Assembly (NCBI RefSeq): GCF_000424285.1
Contig: NZ_AUJP01000012.1
Span: 1 to 64,000 of the forward strand
Origin: Butyrivibrio sp. MB2005
GTDB taxonomy: Bacteria > Bacillota > Clostridia > Lachnospirales > Lachnospiraceae
DNA: 64,000 bases
Direction of reading: 5' to 3'
The position numbers and the translations under genes were made by a program. How positions within the stretch are numbered: position 1 is the first letter of the stretch; every line of letters begins with the position of its first letter. This document shows positions 34,173-44,615 of this stretch, piece after piece. Below the pieces are notes generated by a model. That model was given only the letters and a program-made list of their open reading frames with translations, did not search any database and was not told where the DNA came from.

Positions 34173-35709
34173 GCTTTTTTCCTCCTGCCATCAAGAATCC
34201 AAGTTCCTTCTCATCTGCTTCCTTACCATCGACGCTACCGGTGATCTTACCATCAAAGATAACTTCGATTCTGTCAGAAAGACTCATAATCTCATCAAGC
34301 TCGAATGAAACAAGCAGGATAGCTCGTCCCTTATTTCTCTGCTCAACGATGTATTTGTGTACAAACTCTATAGCGCCGACATCAAGTCCTCTTGTAGGAT
34401 TTACTGCTATCAGCAGCTCTTTGTCGTTTGTAACCTCTCTGGCAATGATAACCTTCTGCTGGTTACCGCCGGAGAGTGTACCTGCGGGCTTCTCTTCAGA
34501 ACCGCGAGGTCTGATATCAAACTTATCCATAAGTCTGGTAGCCTGTTCGCGAATTGCTTTTCTGTTCAGGATACCCTTGCTGGAATAAGGCTCTTCTTCA
34601 AAATGCTGAAGGATCATGTTGTCCTCGATGGAGAAATCAAGAACAAGACCGTGCTTTTGTCTGTCAGCCGGGATACTGGAAATACCCATCTCGAATACTT
34701 CCTTGGGTGACTTGTTGTAAGCATCCTTTCCAAGCATTGTGATCTGTCCGGATTCAGCCTTTTTAAGGCCTGTGAGGATCTCAACAAGCTCTGTCTGACC
34801 ATTACCGTCGACACCTGCAAGACCAACTATTTCGCCTTCTTTTACGTTGATTGAAAGGCCCTTAAGAATCTCAACGCCTCTGTAATCCTTGGCATGGAGG
34901 TCTTTAACTTCAAGAGCAACAGCTCCGGGCTCCTGTTCCTTTTTCTCAACGCGGAAATTAACTTCACGGCCAACCATCATGGCTGCAAGGTCATTCTCAC
35001 TTACATCACCGACTTTAACGGTATCAATGTATTTACCCTGTCTGATAATAGTACAGTTATCAGAGCAGGCCTTTATCTCTTTGAGCTTGTGAGTGATCAG
35101 GATAACACTCTTACCATCAGCGGTAAGGTTCTGAATGATCTCCATAAGCTCATCAATTTCCTGAGGAGTAAGAGATGCTGTGGGCTCGTCAAGAATAAGT
35201 GTATCTGCACCTCTGTAAAGAACCTTAAGAATTTCTACTCTCTGCTGCATACCAACAGAAATATCTTCAATCTTGGCATTAGGATCGACCTTCATGCCGT
35301 AGCGCTCAGATATCTCTACAACCTTCTGGTTTGCAAGCTTCTTGTCGATGACGATACCCTTTTGGGGCTCAACGCCAAGAATAATATTTTCTGTAACGGT
35401 AAAGGGCTGAACCAGCATGAAGTGCTGATGCACCATACCGATGCCAAGATCGATGGCATGACGGGGACTGGAAATCTCTGTTTCCTTTCCGTTAACATAA
35501 ATTGAGCCGCTTGTGGGCTTATAGAGTCCGTAAAGGACATTCATAAGCGTACTTTTTCCGGCTCCGTTTTCCCCCAGAATAGCGTGAACTTCCCCCTTGT
35601 GTACCTTCAGATTGATGTGATCGTTAGCTGTAAAATCACCGAACTTCTTGACAATTTCCTTCATTTCGATGACTACAGTATTTGGGTCCATATGGCTTGC
35701 CTTTTCCAA
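34165..35709 (-). CDS. nupO: nucleoside ABC transporter, double ATPase (NupO/YufO-like)
   Basis: 514 residues with two ABC domains, as in sugar/nucleoside importers. The first has Walker A GENGAGKST, signature ISVGMQQRVEILK and Walker B ILDEPTASLTP. The second has a degenerate Walker A (GVDGNGQTE), signature LSGGNQQKVIIAREV and a Walker B region with NPTRGLD. Starts at TTG (35709) seven bases after AAGGAGGTACT; a later ATG has no site. 16 bases after the radical SAM activase gene, so the two systems are in one operon. Confidence 0.93.
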   Translation of the reverse strand: MEKASHMDPNTVVIEMKEIVKKFGDFTANDHINLKVHKGEVHAILGENGAGKSTLMNVLYGLYKPTSGSIYVNGKETEISSPRHAIDLGIGMVHQHFMLVQPFTVTENIILGVEPQKGIVIDKKLANQKVVEISERYGMKVDPNAKIEDISVGMQQRVEILKVLYRGADTLILDEPTASLTPQEIDELMEIIQNLTADGKSVILITHKLKEIKACSDNCTIIRQGKYIDTVKVGDVSENDLAAMMVGREVNFRVEKKEQEPGAVALEVKDLHAKDYRGVEILKGLSINVKEGEIVGLAGVDGNGQTELVEILTGLKKAESGQITMLGKDAYNKSPKEVFEMGISSIPADRQKHGLVLDFSIEDNMILQHFEEEPYSSKGILNRKAIREQATRLMDKFDIRPRGSEEKPAGTLSGGNQQKVIIAREVTNDKELLIAVNPTRGLDVGAIEFVHKYIVEQRNKGRAILLVSFELDEIMSLSDRIEVIFDGKITGSVDGKEADEKELGFLMAGGKKHE

Positions 35710-35725
35710 TCCTAGTACCTCCTTC

Positions 35726-36565
35726 TTAAATGATTATTATGTCTTCATAACCCATGCCGGACAGCATGTTTTTATATTTTGACAGCTCTTCCTGCGTAGG
35801 AACCCGCATGTCTGAATATTCTTTTCTTACGCCCATAGGCCTGTAAGCGATTATCTTAAATCTAAATTGGTGGAGCTTATAGAGGGGATGAAGAAATTCC
35901 CCTGTCTGTCTGACACTCTCTTCACAGTTGTATAAATCAGGCGCAATAACACATCTTACTTCAAAAAGCTTGCCGGTTTCACCAAGGAATCTGGCATTTT
36001 CAAGAACCATATCGTTGGGAGCGCCTGTAACGTGTTGATGCTCATCAGGTGAAAATGCCTTGATATCGAGCATTACGCCATCTGCAACCTCCATAAGTTC
36101 AGGATACTCTGAAAAGGGTATGGTCCCGTTGCTGTCAATAAGAGTTCCGAGGCCTTCCTTTTTGGCAAGAGTAAATAATTCCCTGATAAATTCGGGCTGA
36201 AGCATACACTCACCGCCTGAAACAGTTATACCTCTGATAAAAGGAAGCTGTTTTTTCACAACTTCAAATACCGCATCCGGAGTCATACTGACAGCCTTTG
36301 GGGTGCTATCGTGGGGACATGTTTTGATGCAGGTATCACAGGATACGCATTTAGATGCATCAAATATGACCTTCCCCGAATCCATGGAAAGTGCTCCTGC
36401 GGGGCATTTTGAAACACACTCTCCGCAGGATATACATACCTTTCTGGTCTCGGGGTTGTGGCAATATTTGCAATTGATATTGCAACCCTGGAGAAAGACG
36501 GCAGTGCGGTTACCCGGGCCGTCAACGCTGCTGAAAGGTATTATTTTGGTAACAAGAGCTTCCAT
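35726..36565 (-). CDS. yjjW: glycyl radical enzyme activase, YjjW type
   Basis: 279 residues. Radical SAM motif Cys28-x3-Cys32-x2-Cys35 (GCNINCKYC), then two ferredoxin-like clusters: Cys44, 47, 50, 54 and Cys73, 76, 79, 83. GGECMLQPEF follows. Two extra 4Fe-4S clusters inserted after the radical SAM loop are typical of non-PFL activases such as YjjW. It generates the glycyl radical on its partner, whose gene ends 2 bases before this one starts. Confidence 0.9.
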   Translation of the reverse strand: MEALVTKIIPFSSVDGPGNRTAVFLQGCNINCKYCHNPETRKVCISCGECVSKCPAGALSMDSGKVIFDASKCVSCDTCIKTCPHDSTPKAVSMTPDAVFEVVKKQLPFIRGITVSGGECMLQPEFIRELFTLAKKEGLGTLIDSNGTIPFSEYPELMEVADGVMLDIKAFSPDEHQHVTGAPNDMVLENARFLGETGKLFEVRCVIAPDLYNCEESVRQTGEFLHPLYKLHQFRFKIIAYRPMGVRKEYSDMRVPTQEELSKYKNMLSGMGYEDIIII

Positions 36566-36567
36566 TA

Positions 36568-38112
36568 TTATCTGACCTTTCGCTCTAAAATGTGACCATT
36601 TTTAGAAGCGCCAAGACCGAGAGCGGTTGTGTCCTGAATTACAGCATGTCCGCTGTCGAGCTTGATCATCTCAGAGCGCTTAACAAGATAGCCTGTTACT
36701 CTGATTACGTCGCTGTCGCTTGAATAGAATGACATATAGCGAAGATCCTTGGCAAAAGCACCCTTGATGATATCCATTACGTACTCAGGGTTGCGATGTA
36801 CTGTAAGATCTATAGGGAATATGTCACCTGTACCTGAAGGGAAGTACTTGTGGAACTTAGAGAGAACATTAAGCTGATCAATAAGCTCCTCAGGCTCTTC
36901 GCCTATCGGAATACGTGTACCCGGTGTGATGCCTATATCCTCGGCCAGGCCTACCTGTGCGTGAAGGAGGAAATGACCGTCTGTTGCTTCACAATAAGGG
37001 TTAGTGTGATTGTTGTTAAAATCATTTATGATCTCCATGATCTCTACGCCAAGCTGGTTAGCTGCGTCGTCATGGCCGTATCTGCCTGTTTTACCTTCCT
37101 TTTCAAGAAGGAGATTAACAGCATCTGCAAGACCTACAAGACCAAACATCGCTGTAAACTTATCTCTGCTGATAAAGCCTTCCTGAGCAAGGAAATTATT
37201 CTCAAAGAATCCGCTTTCCTCGACCTCAAATTTGATTCTGGCATCCATGTATTTAGCCATGATGTCCATTACATAGGGAAGCTTATTGGTCTTAAAGTCT
37301 TCGATTGAAGATGCTTTCTTAGCAATATTTCCAAGTACAAGACGGCAAAGTGTGTAGGATCCGCCGCCAAGTAAAAGTCCGTTGTAGCAGCTGGCAATTA
37401 CATACTTCTCTGAAAGCTCGCTTGTAAACATCTTGTGATTAGCAAAGCTGGGCTTAGCGCAGGTAAGCGCACACTCAACAGCTTCCTTGAGATATTCATC
37501 GGTACTTACTGCTGCGTCATATTTAAGTGAAAGATTAGGAACAGCGTCCTCTAAAACCTTCTCTGCTTCGAAGATATAATGTGCTGTCTTTGAAGGCTTG
37601 GGTCCAATGTCTGCATGAGCAAAGGAATCAAGAACTGTTCTGTCCACATTAAGAAGAAACATCTTTATAAGCTTAGCAGCTGTTTCTTCAGGAACTGTAT
37701 CAATAAAGGGCTCGAGAAGATCATCGAGCTGACCGAGATATACGGGATAATTGGTTACGCTGGGCACATGCTTGTAAAAGATAAGAAGAGTATTAAGTGC
37801 CTCGAAAAGATCCTTAGGTGCATCAAGATTAAGATATTTGCAGCCCTCTTTCATAAGCTTTGAATAATCAGGTGTGATATAGCGGGGACGAAGAGGTGCG
37901 TGACCCTCTGAAAGATCACATATACATTTCTCATCGCCGGGAACATTTAATAATTCATCAAGTCCCTCAGGTAAATCCAGTACTTCTAAAAGAGAATCTG
38001 CCTTGTTGGCAAGACAGGTAACTTTCTGCTCGTGAGTAAGTTCTGCACTCTTTATAATATCAAGGATTTCTCCTCTTGTTTGTTCAACGCGTTCCATGGA
38101 AATAGGTCTCAT
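36568..38112 (-). CDS. yjjI: glycyl radical enzyme of the YjjI family
   Basis: 514 residues, shorter than pyruvate formate-lyase (~750) and matching the YjjI family. The glycyl radical loop is RVTGY with Gly474, about 40 residues from the C-terminus, and the tail is TTALGLGASKNGHILERKVR. Candidate catalytic Cys lie in ECALTCAKP and SCYNGLLLGGGSYTLC. The reaction is not known to me. Position with the activase, transporter, cdd, add and deoC suggests a role in anaerobic use of nucleosides or their sugars. AGGAGGCAAC before the ATG. Confidence 0.85.
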   Translation of the reverse strand: MRPISMERVEQTRGEILDIIKSAELTHEQKVTCLANKADSLLEVLDLPEGLDELLNVPGDEKCICDLSEGHAPLRPRYITPDYSKLMKEGCKYLNLDAPKDLFEALNTLLIFYKHVPSVTNYPVYLGQLDDLLEPFIDTVPEETAAKLIKMFLLNVDRTVLDSFAHADIGPKPSKTAHYIFEAEKVLEDAVPNLSLKYDAAVSTDEYLKEAVECALTCAKPSFANHKMFTSELSEKYVIASCYNGLLLGGGSYTLCRLVLGNIAKKASSIEDFKTNKLPYVMDIMAKYMDARIKFEVEESGFFENNFLAQEGFISRDKFTAMFGLVGLADAVNLLLEKEGKTGRYGHDDAANQLGVEIMEIINDFNNNHTNPYCEATDGHFLLHAQVGLAEDIGITPGTRIPIGEEPEELIDQLNVLSKFHKYFPSGTGDIFPIDLTVHRNPEYVMDIIKGAFAKDLRYMSFYSSDSDVIRVTGYLVKRSEMIKLDSGHAVIQDTTALGLGASKNGHILERKVR

Positions 38113-38211
38113 GTTGCCTCCTTTATTTCCTTAAAAATACAAATTTATAGCTATTCAGGACCGGGTAAATGGATTTCAAAAATCAACCTGATTCTGAATA
38201 ATTACAAATTC

Positions 38212-38252
38212 TCAAAAATACCGAACCAAGGCATAATCCCCCGGTTCGGTAT
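38212..38252 (-). terminator. terminator after the BMP lipoprotein gene
   Basis: ATACCGAACC and GGTTCGGTAT form a 10-bp stem on the minus strand, followed by TTTTTG. It may let through part of the transcription into yjjI, giving more binding protein than transporter. Confidence 0.8.
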
Positions 38253-38304
38253 CCTCATAATTATTATATCACTTTACGTGCCATAGGCAACGATTCGATA
38301 GTTA

Positions 38305-39480
38305 TTAGTCTAACTCGTAAACGTCGCCGTAAGTAGCCTCGAACTCAGACTGAGATGAAGGAACCTTGATCTCGCCGCTGATGATCTTAGCCTTAACGTC
38401 TTCTACCTTTGAGATAACATCATCTGAAAGAAGAGTTGTTGTAGGAGCGATGTCTACACCACCAACTGAAAGGTCGTAAACAACTTCGCCACCCTTGATT
38501 GTACCCTCAAGGAGACCCTTAACTGAATCATAAACAGATACGTCAACTCTCTTCATAGCTGAAGTGATAACTGTATCAGGTGCAAGGTAGTTCTGGTCAG
38601 AGTCAACACCGATAGCATAGATGCCGTCGCCAGCTTCCTGACAAGCCTCGATAACACCAAGACCTGTGCTTCCTGCTGCGTGGAAGATAACGTCTGCGCC
38701 GTTTGTGATCATCTGTGTAGCATCTGTCTTACCAATAGCTGAATCAGCAAAGCTGTTTGCGTTCATCTGCTGGATTGTGCAATCAGGGTTAGCATCGAGA
38801 ACACCTGCTGCGTAACCATAACCAAAGAGGTGCATTGTCTCAGATGACATACCAAGAACGAAACCAACGTTGTTTGACTTTGTTGTAAGACCTGCAACAT
38901 AACCTACAAGGTAAGAAGCCTGCTCCTGCTTGAAGGTAAGGCATGTAACGTTGTCAAGATCAGCGTTTGAAGAATCATCAATGATTGCAAACTTAACATC
39001 AGGATTAGCTGTAGCAGCTTCTCTTGTTGCATCTGCGAGCATGTAACCTACGCAGATAATAAGGTTGTAATCTTCGTCGATGAAAGTCTCAATGTTGCTA
39101 GCGTAATCAGAGTCTGTGCTTGACTCAAGGTAGCTAACCTCAACACCGAACTCCTTCTGAGCCTGCTGAAGGCCTTCCCATGCTGACTGGTTGAATGACT
39201 GGTCGTTAACACCACCAACGTCTGTTACAAGACCGATCTTGTAGCCTGATCCGTCAAGAGCTGCATCTTCTGTAGTCTCTTCTGCAGCTTCCTCTGTCTC
39301 TTCTGTTGTCTCTTCTGCAGCAACTTCCTCAGTTGCCTCTTCTGTTGTAGCTTCTTCAACTACTTCGCTTGCTGCTTCTGAAGCAGCTGTCTCAGCTGTG
39401 TTGTCTGATGATGAACCACCACAAGCAACAAGGCTGAATGTGAGTGATGCTGTAAGCATCATAGCAAGTAACTTTTTCAT
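38305..39480 (-). CDS. BMP-family nucleoside-binding lipoprotein (BmpA/TmpC/NupN-like)
   Basis: 391 residues. Lipoprotein signal with lipobox LVAC-GG, then a long Glu/Ala/Thr-rich linker (about 25-75) and the BMP domain: IGLVTDVGGVNDQSFNQSAWEG, DYNLIICVGYML, AAGSTGLGVIEAC and AIGVDSDQ. It binds nucleosides outside the membrane for the ABC importer encoded downstream. Transcribed first, with its own promoter and a terminator. Confidence 0.93.
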   Translation of the reverse strand: MKKLLAMMLTASLTFSLVACGGSSSDNTAETAASEAASEVVEEATTEEATEEVAAEETTEETEEAAEETTEDAALDGSGYKIGLVTDVGGVNDQSFNQSAWEGLQQAQKEFGVEVSYLESSTDSDYASNIETFIDEDYNLIICVGYMLADATREAATANPDVKFAIIDDSSNADLDNVTCLTFKQEQASYLVGYVAGLTTKSNNVGFVLGMSSETMHLFGYGYAAGVLDANPDCTIQQMNANSFADSAIGKTDATQMITNGADVIFHAAGSTGLGVIEACQEAGDGIYAIGVDSDQNYLAPDTVITSAMKRVDVSVYDSVKGLLEGTIKGGEVVYDLSVGGVDIAPTTTLLSDDVISKVEDVKAKIISGEIKVPSSQSEFEATYGDVYELD

Positions 39481-39521
39481 AATGCTTTTTCTCCCTTTCT
39501 ATAAAGCTATTACTTGGTCTA

Positions 39522-39541
39522 TTGCGTAACTTATCACGCAA
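39522..39541. promoter_or_regulatory. inverted repeat, probable operator of the nucleoside locus
   Basis: TTGCGT-N8-ACGCAA lies 9 to 28 bases downstream of the -10 box of the lipoprotein promoter, over the expected transcript start. This is a usual place for a repressor such as a LacI- or DeoR-type protein. No regulator gene is adjacent. Confidence 0.5.
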
Positions 39542-39549
39542 TCCATTTC

Positions 39550-39578
39550 ATTATAATAGTTTTATCGCATTTTAACAA
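39550..39578 (-). promoter_or_regulatory. promoter of the BMP lipoprotein and nucleoside locus
   Basis: Minus strand TTGTTA (39578-39573), 17-nt spacer, TATAAT (39555-39550). It is divergent from glgP. Confidence 0.65.
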
Positions 39579-39669
39579 GCTGAAACTATTATTCATAAAA
39601 TGTCGTCTAAAGGTGGACGAATTGTGGTACAATTATTCTATACATACTTCTATTATGAGGAGGAAGTTC

Positions 39670-42150
39670 ATGAAGAAAAAAACGCTATCTTTTGATAAGG
39701 AACTATTTAAGCGAAGTGTCTTATATAATGTAAAGACTCTTTACAGAAAGACTATCGAAGAAGCTACGTCACAGGAAATTTTCCAGGCGTCTGCCTATGC
39801 CATCAAGGATGCGATAGTCGATCACTGGATGTCCACACAGAAGGCAGCCAACGAGCAGGATCCCAAGATTGTTTATTATATGTCCATGGAATTTCTTATG
39901 GGCCGCGCTCTTGGAAACAACCTGATCAATTTACAGGCATATAAGCCCGTTAAGGAAGCTCTTGATGAGCTGGGGGTTGATATCAATGTGATTGAGGATC
40001 AGGAACCGGATCCGGCGCTTGGTAACGGTGGTCTTGGAAGACTTGCAGCATGCTTCCTTGATTCCCTGGCATCCCTTGGATATATGGCCTATGGCTGTGG
40101 TATTCGCTATAAATATGGAATGTTTAAGCAGAAAATTAAGGATGGCTATCAGGTAGAAGTACCGGATAACTGGCTTGAAAACGGCAATCCTTTCGAGCTT
40201 AGACGTCCTGAGTATGCCAAGGAAGTAAAATTTGGCGGTTATGTTAATGCCTTTGTTGATGACAGAGGACGTACGATGTTCCGCCAGGAGGGTTATCAGT
40301 CAGTTCGTGCAATTCCCTATGACCTTCCGATTGTAGGCTATGGTAACGGAGTAGTTGATACCCTTAGAATATGGGATGCAGAGCCCATCACCTGCTTTGA
40401 GCTTGATTCTTTTGATAAGGGTGATTATCAGAAGGCTGTTGAACAGGAAAATCTTGCCAGTCAGCTTTGCGAAGTACTTTACCCTAACGATAATCACATT
40501 GCAGGAAAAGAGCTCAGACTTAAGCAGCAGTATTTCTTCATCTCTGCTTCTGTTCAGACAGCTCTTAAGAGATATCTACGTCACCATGAGGATATCAGCA
40601 GATTTTATGAAAAAGCTGTTTTCCAGCTTAATGATACACACCCCACAGTTGCGGTTGCAGAGCTTATGAGACTTCTTATGGATGAGTATTATCTGCCATG
40701 GGATACTGCGTGGGATGTAACCATGAAAACCTGCTGCTACACTAACCACACAATTATGGCAGAGGCTCTTGAGAAGTGGCCCATCGATCTTTTCCAGAGA
40801 CTGCTTCCCAGAATTTATCAGATTGTTGATGAGATCAACAGAAGATTCGTTGATCAGATCATGCGTCAGTACTCGAACCTTCCAAGCATTGATGTGCAGG
40901 ATAAGATTCGCAGCATGGCGATCCTTTATGACAATCAGGTTAAAATGGCTCATCTTGCCATCGTTGGCGGTCATTCTGTTAACGGTGTTGCAAGACTGCA
41001 TACAGAGATCCTTAAAAAGAGAGAACTTAAGGACTTCTATGAGATGTATCCCGAGAAATTTAATAATAAGACAAATGGTATCACACAGAGACGTTTCCTC
41101 ATGCATGCCAATCCGTTACTTGCAGACTGGGTAACAGCTCATGTTGGTGAAAGCTGGATTACAGATCTTTCTGTTATTGCAGGTCTTAAGGATATTGCGG
41201 GAGATAAAAAGGCTCAAAAGGAGTTCATGGATATCAAGCTTGCCAACAAGAAGCGTCTTGCAGCTTATATCAAGGAGCATAACGGTATCGATGTTGATCC
41301 CAAGTCAATCTTCGATTGCCAGGTAAAACGACTCCATGAGTACAAGAGACAGTTCCTCAACATCCTGCATGTTATTTATATGTATGATCTTTTAAAGGCT
41401 CATCCCGATATGGAGTACACACCCAAGACATACATCTTTGGTGCAAAGGCTGCAGCAGGCTACCAGACAGCGAAGCTTACAATCAAGCTTATCAATTCTG
41501 TAGCTGATGTTGTAAATAACGACCCTTCAATAAATGGCAAGATCAAGGTTGTTTTCATAGAGGATTACAAGGTTTCAAATGCAGAGCTTATCTTTGCTGC
41601 AGCTGATATCTCAGAGCAGATTTCCACAGCAAGTAAGGAAGCATCCGGAACCGGTAATATGAAGATGATGTTAAACGGAGCCATCACTCTTGGAACTCTT
41701 GATGGAGCAAACGTTGAAATGCTTGAGGAAGTAGGAAAAGATAACATGTTTATCTTTGGATTGACTTCTGATGAAGTAATCTCCTATGAGAAAAACGGTG
41801 GATATAATCCCGGAGATATCTACAACAAGGATCCTAATGTAAAGAGAACCTTAGATCGCCTGGTAGATGGAACCTTCTCAAACGACAGAGAACTGTTCAG
41901 ACCACTGTTTAATTCTCTTCTTAATACTATTAATTCAAACAAGGCTGACCAGTACTTCATATTGAAGGATTTCGAATCCTATATAGAGGCTCAGAGAAAT
42001 ATTTCAGAGACCTACAGAGATACGAAAAAGTGGGCTAAGATGGCAATTCTTAACACTGCATCCTGCGGAAAGTTCTCATCAGACAGAACCATACAGGAGT
42101 ATGTGGATGAGATTTGGCATATCGACAAACTGGATATGAGTAAAGTCTGA
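39670..42150 (+). CDS. glgP: glycogen/starch phosphorylase
   Basis: 826 residues from the ATG at 39670, after GAGGAGGAAGTTC; the upstream open frame has no ribosome site. Typical length. YYMSMEFLMGRALGNNL, DPALGNGGLGRLAACFLDS, QLNDTHPTVAVAELMR, TNHTIMAEALEKW and the PLP-binding EASGTGNMKMMLNGA are phosphorylase signatures. Releases glucose-1-phosphate from glycogen or maltodextrin. Monocistronic, with its own terminator. Confidence 0.97.
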   Translation: MKKKTLSFDKELFKRSVLYNVKTLYRKTIEEATSQEIFQASAYAIKDAIVDHWMSTQKAANEQDPKIVYYMSMEFLMGRALGNNLINLQAYKPVKEALDELGVDINVIEDQEPDPALGNGGLGRLAACFLDSLASLGYMAYGCGIRYKYGMFKQKIKDGYQVEVPDNWLENGNPFELRRPEYAKEVKFGGYVNAFVDDRGRTMFRQEGYQSVRAIPYDLPIVGYGNGVVDTLRIWDAEPITCFELDSFDKGDYQKAVEQENLASQLCEVLYPNDNHIAGKELRLKQQYFFISASVQTALKRYLRHHEDISRFYEKAVFQLNDTHPTVAVAELMRLLMDEYYLPWDTAWDVTMKTCCYTNHTIMAEALEKWPIDLFQRLLPRIYQIVDEINRRFVDQIMRQYSNLPSIDVQDKIRSMAILYDNQVKMAHLAIVGGHSVNGVARLHTEILKKRELKDFYEMYPEKFNNKTNGITQRRFLMHANPLLADWVTAHVGESWITDLSVIAGLKDIAGDKKAQKEFMDIKLANKKRLAAYIKEHNGIDVDPKSIFDCQVKRLHEYKRQFLNILHVIYMYDLLKAHPDMEYTPKTYIFGAKAAAGYQTAKLTIKLINSVADVVNNDPSINGKIKVVFIEDYKVSNAELIFAAADISEQISTASKEASGTGNMKMMLNGAITLGTLDGANVEMLEEVGKDNMFIFGLTSDEVISYEKNGGYNPGDIYNKDPNVKRTLDRLVDGTFSNDRELFRPLFNSLLNTINSNKADQYFILKDFESYIEAQRNISETYRDTKKWAKMAILNTASCGKFSSDRTIQEYVDEIWHIDKLDMSKV

Positions 42151-42165
42151 AAAAATCTGATACAC

Positions 42166-42209
42166 AAGGCTGTGCACCGATGGTTTTCGGTGTACAGCTT
42201 CCTTTTTTT
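42166..42209 (+). terminator. terminator of glgP
   Basis: AGGCTGTGCACCGA pairs with TCGGTGTACAGCTT around TGGTTT, then CCTTTTTTT. Confidence 0.9.
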
Positions 42210-42296
42210 ATACACAAATATGCAAGATTAAAGTATAATACCTTGGAGAAAGTGAATAATAATAGAGAATAGTTACTAGAGAAAGGTGGGACGGGA

Positions 42297-44609
42297 ATGA
42301 TTAAGACTTATGACAGCGGTGCATATCTGATAAATGGAACAGAGCTTATACCTGATAATGCAGATGCAGCCGCAGCGATTGCAGCAAAGACAGGCAAAGA
42401 GACAGATAAAGCTACAGCTAAAAAGAATACCATTGCTTATGGAATCCTTGAGAAGCATAACACCTCAGGCAGTATGGACAAGCTTGAGATCAAGTTCGAT
42501 AAGCTTACCAGCCATGATATTACTTATGTTGGTATTATTCAGACAGCCAGAGCTTCAGGTCTCGAGAAGTTCCCGATTCCTTATGTTCTTACCAACTGCC
42601 ACAACTCGCTTTGTGCGGTAGGTGGAACAATAAATGAAGATGACCATATGTATGGTCTTACAGCTGCTCAGAAGTACGGCGGAATCTATGTGCCTCCTCA
42701 TCAGGCGGTTATTCACCAGTTTGCAAGAGAAATGCTTGCTACCTGTGGTGGCATGATCCTTGGTTCGGATTCTCACACCAGATACGGTGCCCTTGGTACC
42801 ATGGCCATGGGTGAGGGCGGACCTGAGCTTGTTAAGCAGCTCCTTAATCAGACCTATGATATAAAAATGCCCGGTGTAGTGGCAATATATCTTAAGGGCG
42901 AGCCTATGCACGGCGTTGGTCCTCAGGACGTTGCGCTGGCCATCATTGGTAAGGTATTTGGTGACGGCTATGTTAAAAATAAAGTAATGGAGTTCGTAGG
43001 CCCCGGTGTTGCATCACTTTCAGCTGATTTCCGTATCGGAATCGACGTAATGACCACTGAGACCACATGTCTTTCTTCAATCTGGCAGACAGATGATGAG
43101 GTTAAGAACTTCTATGATACTCATGGCAGAGTCGGCGAGTACAAAGAATTAAAGCCCGGAGATGTGGCATATTATGATGGCGTTGTTGAGGTTGACTTAA
43201 GTACGATCAAGCCCATGATCGCAATGCCTTTCCATCCCAGCAATACCTACGAGATCGACGAGGTCAATGCAAACCTTTCAGATATCATCGCTGATGTTGA
43301 AAAGCGTGCAAAGGTAAGCTTTGGTGATAAGATCGAATATTCTCTTAAAGAAAAGATAAAAGACGGCAAATTCATGGTAGATCAGGGTGTAATCGCAGGC
43401 TGTGCAGGCGGTGGCTTCGAGAATATCTGCGCTGCAGCAGACATTCTTGATGGCAGATTTACAGGTAACGACAGATTTACCTTAAGCGTATATCCTGCAT
43501 CAACACCTATTTTCATGGAGATCGTTAAAAACGGCGTAGCTGCCAAAATTCTTGAGACAGGCGCAATCCTTAAGACTGCATTCTGCGGTCCCTGCTTTGG
43601 TGCCGGAGATACACCTGCAAATAACGCCTTCAGTATACGTCATTCAACCAGAAACTTCCCCAACAGAGAAGGTTCCAAGGTTCAGAGCGGACAGATTGCA
43701 TCAGTTGCACTTATGGATGCAAGGTCAATCGCAGCAACAGCAGCTAATCAGGGCGTACTTACACCTGCAACTGCTTTTGACGGTAAGTTCAACAAGTATA
43801 CATATCACTTTGATAAGGAAATATATGCAAACCGAGTATTCGATTCAAAGGGCGTTGCTGATGACAGCGTAGAGCTTCAGTTTGGTCCCAACATCAAGGA
43901 TTGGCCCAAGATGACAGAGCTCACAGAGAACGTGCTTCTCAAAGTCGTTTCAGAGATTCATGATCCTGTTACCACAACAGATGAGCTTATTCCTTCAGGT
44001 GAGACCAGCTCCTACAGATCCAATCCTCAGGGACTTGCTGAGTTTACTCTTTCAAGAAAAGATCCTGAGTATGTAGGCAGAGCAAAGGCTATATATGCTG
44101 AGGAATTAAAGAGACGTGAGGATGCTTCCTTTGATGGAATGACTCCTGAGACAGCAGCTGTAATTAAGGCAGTATTGGAAAAATATCCCGATGTTTCCGC
44201 AGCAAATACCGGAATCGGATCAACAATTTTCGCTGTTAAGCCCGGTGACGGATCAGCAAGAGAGCAGGCTGCATCATGCCAGAAGGTGCTTGGCGGATGG
44301 GCTAACATTGCCAACGAGTATGCTACAAAGCGTTATCGTTCAAACCTTATCAACTGGGGTATGCTGCCGCTTCTTATAAAGGAGGGCGATCTTCCCTTCA
44401 AGAACCTTGATTATGTATTCCTTCCGGGAATCAGAAAGGCTGTAGAGGATAAGGCTGATACTATCAAGGCTGTGGCTGTTTCAGACGGAAAGCTTACAGA
44501 GTTCACAATGACTCTTGGCGATCTTACTGATAACGAGAGAGAGATTATCCTTGACGGATGTCTTATTAATTACAATCGCGCAGGAAAAAATAATTCGCGC
44601 AGGATGTGA
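42297..44609 (+). CDS. aconitate hydratase (putative-type aconitase)
   Basis: 770 residues. The three 4Fe-4S Cys are visible: one in TNCHNSLC and two in [31 protein letters not shown] and [24 protein letters not shown] are family signatures. It interconverts citrate and isocitrate, probably serving glutamate synthesis in an anaerobe with a partial TCA cycle. The length and sequence match the bacterial 'putative aconitase' group rather than AcnA (~900). GGTGGGACGGGA before the ATG. Confidence 0.9.
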   Translation: MIKTYDSGAYLINGTELIPDNADAAAAIAAKTGKETDKATAKKNTIAYGILEKHNTSGSMDKLEIKFDKLTSHDITYVGIIQTARASGLEKFPIPYVLTNCHNSLCAVGGTINEDDHMYGLTAAQKYGGIYVPPHQAVIHQFAREMLATCGGMILGSDSHTRYGALGTMAMGEGGPELVKQLLNQTYDIKMPGVVAIYLKGEPMHGVGPQDVALAIIGKVFGDGYVKNKVMEFVGPGVASLSADFRIGIDVMTTETTCLSSIWQTDDEVKNFYDTHGRVGEYKELKPGDVAYYDGVVEVDLSTIKPMIAMPFHPSNTYEIDEVNANLSDIIADVEKRAKVSFGDKIEYSLKEKIKDGKFMVDQGVIAGCAGGGFENICAAADILDGRFTGNDRFTLSVYPASTPIFMEIVKNGVAAKILETGAILKTAFCGPCFGAGDTPANNAFSIRHSTRNFPNREGSKVQSGQIASVALMDARSIAATAANQGVLTPATAFDGKFNKYTYHFDKEIYANRVFDSKGVADDSVELQFGPNIKDWPKMTELTENVLLKVVSEIHDPVTTTDELIPSGETSSYRSNPQGLAEFTLSRKDPEYVGRAKAIYAEELKRREDASFDGMTPETAAVIKAVLEKYPDVSAANTGIGSTIFAVKPGDGSAREQAASCQKVLGGWANIANEYATKRYRSNLINWGMLPLLIKEGDLPFKNLDYVFLPGIRKAVEDKADTIKAVAVSDGKLTEFTMTLGDLTDNEREIILDGCLINYNRAGKNNSRRM

Positions 44610-44615
44610 AATAGT

